In this document: piece after piece, positions 35,551 through 46,547 of the stretch
Position numbering within the stretch: position 1 is the first letter of the stretch
Layout: every line of letters begins with the position of its first letter
Assembly (NCBI GenBank): GCA_002245135.1
Contig: NGBS01001161.1
Location: forward strand, 372,001 to 436,000
Direction: 5' to 3'
DNA from: Proteromonas lacertae
Taxonomy: Eukaryota > Sar > Bigyra > Opalinata > Proteromonadidae
DNA length: 64,000 nucleotides
Notes under the pieces: generated by a model
Seen by the model: only the letters and a program-made list of their open reading frames with translations
Told to the model about the DNA's origin: nothing
Databases searched by the model: none
Position numbers and translations under genes: made by a program

Positions 35551-36541
35551 ATGTCAGAACATGAATTTGATTATCAAATACCAATTGAAGATACAGACAC
35601 GTATCAAATGGTTTATCATGCTAACTATTTAAGAGTATTGAGTTTATTTTATTTTGAAGATTTTCGAAAGAGCTCGTTGTAATTTTTTTGGTTTCGATAA
35701 GATTAAGCAATTAAATGTATTAAGTTAATGTTTTTATGTTGTTATTTAGCAAAATGGTTTGAAATTAGTAGAAAAATCATATGATCAATTGAAATACAAT
35801 AAGTCTGCTGTTTTAGGCCAATTAGTTAAGGTTAGTACTACTATTATTTCAGTTACAGATACAACAATAAAGTTCTATCATCGTTTATTTGAATTAGGTG
35901 GGACAACATCTCTCATGGATGCAATTGCAGAAATAAATGTCAGGAATGATAAACTAGAAGTTGTTACTTTCCCAGATTATTTCTTTGATTATCAAGCTTT
36001 TGATTTGCCTATGTTTACTGGTTCAATACCTAATCCTCCTGTTCCACCAGCACCAGGAAAGGAACCTCCACACATATATCCTATAGTATATAAATTATTG
36101 TATTATATAATAGACTATTTATCCAGATAGATTAAATTCAGATGGTTTATTTACAACAAGAGAAGCTTTATGTTTCTTTGATCAAGCTAGAACAAAAGTA
36201 ATTGGCGGAGCTGAAGTTTTGCATAAAATGCAAGCAGAAGATAGTATTGTTATTAATGTTTTATAAAACTAATAGAATTGTTGGTTGTAGTTGCAAAAAT
36301 ACAAAAGGTAGAATGGAATTACAATGTCAAACCTGTTGAAACATTTGAACAACTTGAAGTAAGGACAGATACTTCACATTCAAGAGGTAATCCAATTGTG
36401 AGATTTTATCAAAGCATATGGAGAAAAGACGATAAAGAACCAATTGTTACTGCTGTAGTAATAAATCCATGCATTTCCGAAGATACAAAACAGTTTGCAG
36501 CTATGCCTTGGTTAATCACAAATAGTGGATTACAAAAATAA
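35551..36541 (+). CDS. Double-hotdog acyl-CoA thioesterase-like protein
   Basis: Five exons (35551-35634, 35660-35716, 35750-36085, 36114-36243, 36276-36541) with introns of 25-33 bp give 290 residues. The first acceptor is GAAG, showing TAG is not obligatory. The N-terminal hotdog has the 4HBT signature EDTDTYQMVYHANYLRIFERAR, with the Asp that is catalytic in this family, followed by LGQLVKVST and TTIKFYHRLF strands. After a Pro-rich linker, the second half (about residues 180-290: KVEWNYNVKPVETFEQLEV, NPIVRFYQSIWR, PIVTAVVINPCIS) looks like a second hotdog without an obvious catalytic Asp. Likely hydrolyses acyl- or aroyl-CoA; substrate unknown. Confidence 0.75.
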
Positions 36542-36585
36542 GTAATTTCATTAAAATAACACATTAGCTTAATTATATCTGATGT

Positions 36586-36951
36586 TCAAGTAGGTTTATT
36601 AACACTTTTTAACTAAATGACAATTATATACATAAAAGCATATACTAATATCTCTAATTCTTGAATTTTCTTTAGATATCTTTCTTTTTCTTCTTTTAGT
36701 TTAAGGTTTCTTAAATATTCACTGTTCAATTCAAAAAATGAGTCTCTGTTAATCAAATACTTAAGATATTCAACAGGATTAACAGTCCATTGATTACCAT
36801 CTTCATCATATTTTTCACATAAAGTTACAACTGCATTTATTACACTATCCAGTAATTTATACTTTTTCATTTCTGTCATAATCATTTCGAATTTATTTTC
36901 ATCAAACTATGTTGTAAAACTATATTATACATCATATTCTTCTTCATCCAT
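36586..36951 (-). CDS. Small unrecognised helical protein
   Basis: Exon 1 is seven codons (MDEEEYD, 36951-36931), followed by a 24-bp intron (36907-36930) and the main exon to 36646. A probable 33-bp intron (36613-36645) and eight final codons give about 102 residues; without that last intron the protein ends at 36613. The sequence is helical and charged, with WTVNPVEYLKYLINRDSFFELN in the middle and a coiled-coil end (LKEEKERYLKKIQELE). No family recognised. Divergent from the pseudokinase gene with a 72-bp gap. Confidence 0.6.
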
Positions 36952-37023
36952 CAAGAAATATAGAAAAACAAATTATACAAGGTATTAATATAATACACTG
37001 TATTTTAAATATTTAAAAATTAG

Positions 37024-38996
37024 AATGAATTTACTGTTTAGAACTGGCTATAAATTTGTATATAAGTATAAATATTATCATTTAGACAGAAATTGGACAA
37101 GATGAATTACCTTATGAAGTATTTCTATTAATTCATTTATTCTGTAAAAGATCGTTGAATCAATACATCCACAGTCATTATCAATGCTATATAGATGTAA
37201 AAATATAATTAATGAATCTGAGCCTGCAATCAAAGTAATTTCTGTTGCTGGAATAGATATTAAGAATATTACAAACTATGTATCGTTATTATTTCGATAA
37301 AATATGCATATAGAATAACAAAATAGCAATAGGAAATTCATGTTCATCACACATCATTCCAACAATGTCTATATACTATTGTTTTTGTGATCTTATTATT
37401 CAAATTAGACCTTATTACACTCATGATTCATTGAATGATATTAATTCTGTTGAATATTTTACTAATATAACACCATATCAACTTTTAATTCAAATATGTA
37501 AAGGATTGAAAGCATTAAAAGATAAGTCATTAATTCATGGGAATCTTTCTCCTTCTAATATCTTATTTGATGAAAAAAACAAAGTTGTACTTTCAGATTA
37601 TTGTAAATATGTATTGTATGAAAATAACAATGATAATAAAATCAATAAAAATGCCAATTTAAATTCATTAAAGCATTATAAGTTTAACAGTCCAGAGCAT
37701 TTGAATGGAAAAGAAGTAACATACAGTTCTGATGTATGGAGTTTTGGATGTATATTATACTATATTTATACTGGAAATCCTCCTTTTAATGATAATAATA
37801 TTGTAGATTTATATGGCAATATGATTTCAGGTAAATTCTATCCATTGATATGTAGAAAGAGTGAAGAAATTAATACACTTCTTTCAAAAATATTCATAAA
37901 TGATGAAATAAATAGATTAATAATTGAAGAAGTAATAAAAGAAGTAACAAATATTAAAAATACAATTGGTTTTACTGATGATAATGTAATGATATTATTT
38001 CATGTTGAAAATGAAAAAACAATTGATTATTTGGTTGATAAAATCAGAAGTCAAGAGTTTATATTTGACCATGAAATCATATATATTGTTAGAAAAGAAA
38101 GTTATCTTTTAAAAACTATATCAGATTATAATAAATTGATAATGTCAGTTTATACTCCTACTTTAAAAGACATTTTAATGAATTATCTATACACATTCAT
38201 CAAAATTTGTTTTTTATATCCATCATTAGTTGAATATATTCTATTTCATATATTAATTAACGTTAAATCAATTGAATATATCATAATTAATGGTATTAAA
38301 AAAGGTAATACATTGTGTATAACTAAACAGAATTTCAATAACAAAGATGTAGAGTTTTTGGGTTGTGTTTTAAGAAGATCAGCTAACATTGAAAAACTAG
38401 ATTTACCTTGTATATATATTATTAATATTGATATAGCCAATCTTTTAAATCCTCTCATTATTCGTTTTTTAAGTGAACAATTCAGATATTTAACATCTTT
38501 AAAATCACTCAACTTATGTAGTATATTATATCTAATCATCTTATATTATATAAAGATAATCCAATTCAACCTTCAGGAATTGAAGATTTTAGCAACAATC
38601 TGTTTTACCTTACAAATTTGGTAAATTTGAATATCTCAAATGATATGATTGGAGATAAAGGTATAAGGAGTATAAGTTATAATCTAAGTAATTTAAAAAA
38701 CCTTCAACAATTTGATATTTCTAGTAATGAAATTACTGATAGAGGTTTGTATTACTTTTTGGAAAGTGTGAATGAATTGTTGGCATTAGAGGAATTGAAT
38801 TTAAGTCGTATGAATAGCTAATTATATATTTATAGATAATGAAATTGAAGATGATGGAATGGAATTATTGTGCAATAAACTTGTTGATCTTCCTTCATTA
38901 AAATCTCTTAATGTTGGATTTAATCAAACAACCAATGATGGTATATTCAAAAAACTAAAAAGAGAACATCCAAATAAGTTGTTGGATATTAATTGA
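37024..38996 (+). CDS. Pseudokinase-like protein with C-terminal leucine-rich repeats
   Basis: Starts MNLLFRTGYKF; introns of 28 bp (37058-37085), 32 bp (37119-37150, acceptor AAAAG) and 34 bp (37280-37313) lead into the kinase-like region. The N-lobe keeps a Lys (PAIKVIS). The catalytic loop reads LIHGNLSPSNILF, so the HRD Asp is Asn, and DFG is DYC. The APE/helix F region is preserved (FNSPEHL, SSDVWSFGCILYYIYTGNPPF). After a helical linker, leucine-rich repeats follow (LVNLNISNDMIGDKGIRS, LEELNLSHNEIEDDGM after two further introns near 38525-38560 and 38811-38837). ATP binding may remain; phosphotransfer is doubtful. The repeats suggest a scaffold or sensor. Confidence 0.75.
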
Positions 38997-39040
38997 ATGA
39001 TATAAATAAAAAAAACAATTTGTAAAATAATGAAATTTGA

Positions 39041-42000
39041 TTAATTCTTTTTAGTTTTCTTCGATTTTTTGTTTGAATTATTTTCTTTTTCGTGTTTTCT
39101 TTTCAAAGAATTTCTTTTCTTCTCTTCTTCATTTGAGATTTCAATAGATTTACTATTATCATCATCATTTTCTTCTTCAAAATTAATTGATAATACAGAA
39201 ATATCTTCAGATTTCTACAAATAGAAAATATAATATTATATTCTATACTTCAATATCTGATAAATTATCAATAGTCACTCTCCATTGTGTTGATTTTCTC
39301 TTTACATCAGGACTTTCAAAATTAATTAAAACAGGTGGTGTTGCATTATCTGTTAGTAGTGCTGATTGCCTTCTACTTCTATTAATTGGAGTTATAAGAT
39401 TATTATCAACTACAATTGCTGGTTCATTTGGTAGCTTTATTGGTGATATAATTTTTGATTTATTTGCACTATTTATTACTTTTGGTGTTTTCTTAAGGGT
39501 TGGTGTGTATGGTGATTGTCTTATATCTGAAAGTCTTGGAGTATGAATTGGTGTATTATATATCATTACATTTAATTGTTTGTTTTGCTTTGCTCTTTTC
39601 TCTTCTAATTCATATCTCTTTACTTCATATTCTAATTCTTTTAATAACTGTGGATCACTTTTAAACCCTATTAATATATCATTTTTATTCTTCTTATATA
39701 TCAACATTAAGTATTTCAGTAATAGCTTCATGTTACTAGATTTACGTTCTTCTAGGTAATGTTTTAATGATATAAGAGTTGGAATAATGTTTTGAATATA
39801 ATTTTGATTTTTAAACTATTACAAATAATAATAACGAAATAGAGAATATATAATACACTTTTCAACTAATTTCTTTTTAGCCAAATTTAGCTTCTTCCAT
39901 TGGATTTTTATTCTCATCGTGAAGAATATTCTCATCTTCATCATTTATATCACTCATATTCTTTGTTTTTTGAAATGTTTTACTACATAATATATTAAAC
40001 GTATCATAGATCACCTCATTGTCATTGATGTTATTACTATCTATTGATATTTGATTATCAATAATTCCACCTAGTATATCTTGAACTAATCGATTTGTAA
40101 TCTATTAATAATAACAACAATTACAAATAGTAATTATACTGATAACTTCTCTTCTTCACTAAATCTTTTTGTTAGACTTTCATATATTTTCATTCTTTTT
40201 CTATTTTTGTGATATAATACAATTTTATAGATATATACAATCTATTCTCAGGATTATTCCCACTATATTTTGATAAAACTATTGAAGATTTTTCATTTAG
40301 TTGGATATTCAATAAATGACCTCTAAAGTTATTCATTACACATATTAATTCAACAAACTGGTTTGACAATACATTAGGGAACTTTATATAGAGTTGAGTG
40401 ATAGTATTTTCAGCATATTTCCTCATAAACTCTTCATCGTCATCTACTAAACACAAAACTAAACTGTATAACATCACATTCTTTAGCTTTTATATAATCT
40501 TCTAAGAGTAATTGTGTAAGAGCAATCATTGTATGTTTTCTAACCATTATATCAACATCACATAAATAGAGTGACATATCATTTATAAATATATCAATTA
40601 TTGATGTATACTTACGACATAAATCACATAATATCAATATAATATTGTTACGAATAATACAATCATTACTTAAAGATAATTCTCTTAAAAACATCTAATC
40701 AATAGAATAATTATATTTGTATATATATACTGGTAGTAATTCTTTGGATAATTTTTGATTATTCAAACAGAATTTGCCTGTTGCTGTTATTGCATATGCT
40801 CTAATTATGGAAGATATTGGATCACTACTGTTGGGAAATGTACTTGGTAATAAAGATGTGATATAAGTTTGTAATTCATTAGGAACTAGATAATGGTGAT
40901 ATAACAATATATACTTGCAATATTCAGTTTTGATAATATATTCTCATCACTTTCACTTATTCCTATTGTAGCTATCTCTCCAGCTGTATGTATATATCTT
41001 ATAATTAGTCCATCAGAAACAGATGATTTTCTCATTACATAATTCTCAATTTCTGTTGCTATATATACATAAAAGATATTAATAATAGAAATAAATACAA
41101 GCATTTTTGATGATTTGATCTGTCCATTTTAAAGTCTTTTCTTTTGCTTCTTTATCACTCTTTGCATGTGAAATATACAAATATGAAATGGTTATAATTA
41201 ATGAATGAACTATTGAAGGAGATGATTTATATTGTAATAACAAATTCATCATTTGGTCAGTGATTCTTACACAATCTTCTTCACTTATTCTATTGCTAAC
41301 ATTACCTATTACTATTATTAGAGACATCGTATCTTCATCATAAACAGTCAGTTTGTTCCACAATGATATAATATAATCAACATCAATAAACTCAGGATAC
41401 TATATATGTTAATAGAATATATATATATATATATATATATACAGATTTTGATAGTAATTCCAGTAATCTCCATATCATATTCTGTATATTAATAATAATA
41501 GTATTATCTGATATAACTTCATCTGAGAAATGTTGTAAGATTCTCTATAATATTAATATTAATATAACAATCAATACTTGACATGATTTCATGATTACTT
41601 TAGCATCACTTTTATTATCCTTATATATCTTTTCAATCAAACTCTATTGACAATTAATAATATATCATTATACTTCAAATAAAGACATTGTATCACTATT
41701 GATTCTATTTAATAACATCCAAACTAAACTCTTTTCAGTCTTCAATAGTTCAGCCAAGATTATTCTCTTTGTTATAAACCTTATCAAATTCAATTATTTT
41801 AGTCAAAATGTGATTATTAATTGATTTAATTGCATAATCACAAACACTCGATTCACTATCACATGATAAAATAAAACAGACTAAATACAGTATAATATAA
41901 TATTCAATATACTTGGATATAAATATCTTGATATAAAACATTACTAGATTCAGTGTTTAATAGATTTTCTATTACTGTTAATGCCATTTTCCTTACACTT

Positions 42001-43737
42001 ATTGATGTATCTTTAACACAACTACTGATAGAATAAATATCTGATTCTGTAAGAACAATTTTAAATGAAGCTAAATATAGAGAATATATTATATTTATGT
42101 TTATACTGTTATTGAGAATTATTCCTAATAATTCAAGTGCTGATTTTCTTACTAATGGTTTTTCATCAATTAATCTACTTCTCAGTATATTTAATATTGG
42201 TGCATTGTTGTTATTGCTTTCATTAGGAATTAATAATTCTATTAATATAAAAATAGATTATAATAAAGTATACCAGAGTTTAATGCGTTTGTTAATTGAG
42301 TAATTACATCATTTACTTCTGAATCATTTGTCCTGTGAGTGATAAATAACAATATATCAGATAGTGCTTGCAATGATGCTAATCTAATTGTTACTACAAT
42401 ATCTGATATTCGATTGATTATTATATTTAATAATGGAATTGGACCGATATAAGCACATAATGATAATTCACTACAATCATTCTCATTGAAATATATACAC
42501 TGGTTTTGTATTAATATTTGAGCTATATTCACACTTATTAATCTGTGACTACTTTCTTTAGAATTACTGCATTTCTTTAAGAACTTTATATATGTTAATA
42601 AATTTTGTATTGTTAAGTGTTTTATTATGTTTAATATCGTATTACACAACTCTATTCTATATTCCATTATTGATGGTGATTTTATAGTTAAATGTTGGAG
42701 TAAAATAACTATATCTTTTTGTAATTCAATATCTTTACAATATTCATATATTAATTTGTTTAATAGTGTATCTCTAATTTGTTTTAATATTGATATTTGT
42801 TTTGTTGAACATTGTTGCATTGTTATTGGCAATATTAAGTTTCTTAATATATTAACATATAGTTTATTATTCCCTTTTACTGATGATGATAGATTTTTGC
42901 ATATCTATTAATTTATAAATAGATAAATATAAATATACTTCTATAGAAATAGGAAATAATGTTTTATGATATTCAGGAATACAACAATGAATCACTGTAG
43001 ATAATAAAGTACTATTATCAATACAATAAATACATAATTAATACTGTATTATATCTTCATGTTCAGTTATCGTAATATTCTTTGTTACTTCATTAATGCA
43101 TTGTAATATTTCTGCCATTTGTTTTATTTTATAATTATCTGTTGTAGAGTGTGCTGTTGATACTTTATTGTTCTTTTTTGCCTTTGATTTTGATGGTTTA
43201 TTTATTATTTCATTTTCATTTTCATTGTTGTTATTATTATTATCGGAATTGGAATTATTCATTTCTATTTGTGATATTAATAATAGCATTTCTTGAAATA
43301 TAACTGGTTGAAAACAGCCAAATGCACTACTTCCTGATATACACAACAGATGAGAGTAACATAATGAAGCTTCACAAGCTAATTGAATATTATCTTTTCT
43401 TTGTTTCATATTATAGTTACATAGAAATATAATGATTTTATGAAGAGGATTACCACTTTCTTGGATCTTGCACCAAATTTGGTTAATTTCTGATTCTCTA
43501 TACATATTATATAGCTTAATAATACTTTAAATCCTTCCAATTCATAATGCATTTATCAATCTCTGGTAACTGCATAGATTGAATAATATGTTGCTGGTTG
43601 AGTGGTATCTATTAAAATATATTATAATTATAAACTATACTTCATCAAAACAAGTTTCAGATGACAATGATCACTTCTGAGTCAAAACCATCAATGATTG
43701 GTCTTAGTATATCCTTTAAAGCACTATAAACCTCCAT
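39041..43737 (-). CDS. NCAPD3: Condensin II subunit D3
   Basis: A HEAT-repeat protein of about 1,350 residues split by more than a dozen short introns. The diagnostic block at 40150-40700 reads IIRNNIILILCDLCRKYTSIID, VRKHTMIALTQLLLEDYIK, LVDDDEEFMRKYAENTI and FVELICVMNNFRGH, then RMKIYESLTKRFSEEEKL. The NNY/F and RRMKIY-type motifs are those of D3 rather than D2. The C-terminal SDPQLLKELEYEVKRYE also matches D3. A Ser/Thr-Pro-rich tail with several TP sites (39260-39560) resembles Cdk targets, and it ends in a basic Lys-rich tail. The start region is uncertain: MEVYSALKDILRPIIDGFD at 43737 joins downstream either through a 66-bp intron with a GTGATC donor or through a frame break near 43690. 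Confidence 0.82.
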
Positions 43738-44373
43738 ATTTGTATAGTATTATTGCAAGTATCACTTTTTATTTAAAAATATGTAGAAGGATAACTAAAA
43801 ATTGATAAAGAAAATTCAAATTCAAATTTTTTAATTTCTTTCTTTTGGATTTTTCTCTATAATTATAAAGGATTATTATGTAAAATTTTATTCAAATACT
43901 GTATTGATTGTTGAACTATACTGCATCATAATTACTTTTTGAAATTACCTGAATTAGATAAATATTGTTTATTTCGATATTTTGTTATAATTTTATAATG
44001 TATATTTATGACTTATATATGATATGTAGAATTACATATAGCTTCATATAGAGCTGAATAATTTGGGTTAATGAGGGATATAAGTAAGCGATGTAATAGT
44101 AGGTAAAACGCAAATCATTTGAACGGCACTAATATCTTTTTTTTGAGATGTTTGTATCTTTTATAACAAATATGTTACAATTAGGAAGGTTAATTGGATA
44201 TAATCAATTTTTTAAACTAAAAATCTATAGTTAAACAATAAAAATTATTATTTTAAGATAACTCCTACTAGTTAACATGATGCATAATTATTGCAGTATA
44301 ATGCTTATGGGCTAGTAGCATCTTATGCAATGTATATTAAACACAGAAACACAAGAATTAAATGAAAAATAAA
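43738..44373. other. 636-bp non-coding stretch, no gene found
   Basis: The longest gap in the window. Neither strand has a conserved or spliceable reading frame that I can see. 43738-44090 is plain AT-rich DNA. 44090-44350 is of higher complexity, with a T8 run at 44137-44144. It also has two crossing inverted repeats: CTACTAG (44265-44271) with CTAGTAG (44312-44318), and TGCATAA (44281-44287) with TTATGCA (44323-44329). No tRNA A/B boxes or known small-RNA signature found. It must also contain the NCAPD3 promoter and the 3' end of the CCDC13-like transcript. Confidence 0.4.
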
Positions 44374-46380
44374 TCAATTTGAAGATGATTTCAACTGATA
44401 TTGAACAAGATCTTTACGTAACTTGTCATTCTCCTAAATATTAGTATAAATATGATATATAGAATACTTCAATCAAAGTTATTGTATATTGCTTCAGTCC
44501 CAGATTTTTGATCTGCTAACACAACTTTTCTAAACGAGTTTATTTGTTGAGATGTTTTATCTACTACTTCAGTAACATATTTCTATATCAAAAACAATAT
44601 ATGAATGATATTAATACCGATAAAACAGCTATTTGATTTTCTCTATCTCTAATCACACTTTGAGAATGATATCTTAATGTATTCATCGCTTCTTGCAATC
44701 TTTTAACTGCTTCATCATTACTCTTAATTGGTCCTACATTCTGAACTGTAAAATCTTCTACCTTTTTCTCTAATTTAGACATATCACTTCTTAATAGATT
44801 AACTAACTCCTGAAGCTTATCTTTTTCAACCATCATTAAATTCAAATTCTTTTGTACTGACATTGCAGTAAGTTTATCATCAATATTATTAGTGACTGGT
44901 TTTGAAGCATTATCTTTTAAATACTTATTCTCTAAACGAATATCTTTAATCAGTTTATTCTGTTGTTCTATTTGTTTCTGTAGTAACAAATATTCTTCAG
45001 ATTTACTTTCATTTTGAACAGGTTTTTGAGGACTTTGAGAATAACCTTCTGACATACATTTATTCAACTTCTCTTTCAATGCTGAAATTAAATCACTATC
45101 TGTTTGAGATTTCTTTAATAATATCTAATACAGAAACATTAAATATAATAATCATTATACTTTTATATCATCTTTCATCTTTCCATTGTCTTTTTCAAGT
45201 GTTTGTATTCTTGCTTTAAATGCAGCATCTATCATAAAATAAATTAATAGATTTATATTATATACTGTTTGATTTATATGTATTATTAGATTCTTCTAGA
45301 GTTTGACATTTTTCAGATAATTCTTGTAATTTCATTTTCTTTTCTTTTTCAATACCATTAATAGCTTTTTCAGCTCTAATTATTAATATAACAAATTGTT
45401 CTTTATATATATATATATATACCTTTCATTTGATATTTTATTTGAACTTTGAGATTCTAGTTTCTTTATTTTTGCTTGTAATGACATTATTATTTCTTGT
45501 CTTCCTTTCCATTCACTTTCATTATCAATTACATCAGTAATTTTAACATTATCTCCTATCTCTCGCTGCAATAATAATTTATATTTCTTTACTTCACCTT
45601 CACATGTTGTTAATTTCATTCTTAAACTATTTACATCTTTTAGCAATTGTTTGATTTGGTTTGATTGATCATTTGAAGGATTTGATGTGCTTGATGATGT
45701 TTTTGCATTTGACTTAGCATTGGTGGATGGCGGTGGAGTTAAACCAACTTCTTCAGATACTTTACTTTCATGAATTTGTTTTCTTAATTTTATCTCTTCT
45801 TCTAAATTTTTAATTTTTGTTTTTTGGCTTTCAATAGTAGAATTCTGCTTTTGTACCTTTTTTGCTAATTCTAATATTTTAGCATCTCTTATATCCTGTC
45901 CATTACTCTCTAGTTTACTTGGATCAATTCCTGTTATTGGTGTATTTGTCTCTACCATGATTTTTAATCTATATAAACGTATTAATCAAAGAGTATGCAT
46001 ATACTTTTTATTCTCTACAGTCTTAGCCTTTAATTCTTCTTTCAAAGCTAAATTCTCTGCACTTAATGCAGCAAGTTCCTCCATACTATTCCAATTAAAT
46101 TGAGCACCTTCCTTAGCTTCTTGAACTCTTACATTTTTATTGTCTTTCTACAAAATACTAGAATAAATGCTTATACTATTCTGCCATTTCTTTGAAGTTG
46201 TACTGCTAAACTTTCTATCTCTTTATTATCCTCTTTTACCATTTGTTCCTCTTTACTCCTCCAATCACCAAAATCTCTCACAGGTTTATTATTTTCACGT
46301 TTTACTTTAGATACACCTGAAGCAATTTCAGGTGGACTATCATAACCACCATCATACGACTCCTCATCAGAAGAACTCAT
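44374..46380 (-). CDS. CCDC13-like coiled-coil protein (ciliary/centriolar)
   Basis: Starts MSSSDEESYDGGYDSPPEIA at 46380 and ends ENDKLRKDLVQYQLKSSSN at a TGA at 44374, with about eight introns. It is almost entirely coiled coil, about 550 residues. The segment KYKLLLQREIGDNVKITDVI followed by EWKGRQEIIMSLQAKIKKLE (45430-45600) matches the distinctive EvGd ... WrGRaqqI..L segment of CCDC13. CCDC13 is a centriolar-satellite protein needed for ciliogenesis. Name based on this motif and overall layout only. Divergent from the giant C2 gene across a 167-bp gap. Confidence 0.6.
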
Positions 46381-46547
46381 TTTTTAAAAGAATGGGTATC
46401 GAAAAGAAACGAAAAGTTTGAATAACCATAAAATAAATATATTCGTTTTAGTTTCAAAAATACTTTTTTAAATTTTTAATCGAAAGACAGTATGTCATCT
46501 CTTGTAATATCTTTTTTATATTAAATGTCATATGAATTCTTTAACAT
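46381..46547. promoter_or_regulatory. Divergent promoter gap, CCDC13-like / giant C2 gene
   Basis: 167 bp between start codons. It contains CGAAAAGAAACGAAAAG (46400-46416) and an inverted ACGAAT (46442-46447), so several copies of the ACGAA motif that also precedes other genes here. Function inferred from position. Confidence 0.35.

Noticed and set aside
44090-44160. Possible RNA polymerase III gene ending in T8
   Set aside because: No A/B boxes, no tRNA-like fold and no recognisable U6 or SRP motifs upstream of the T run.
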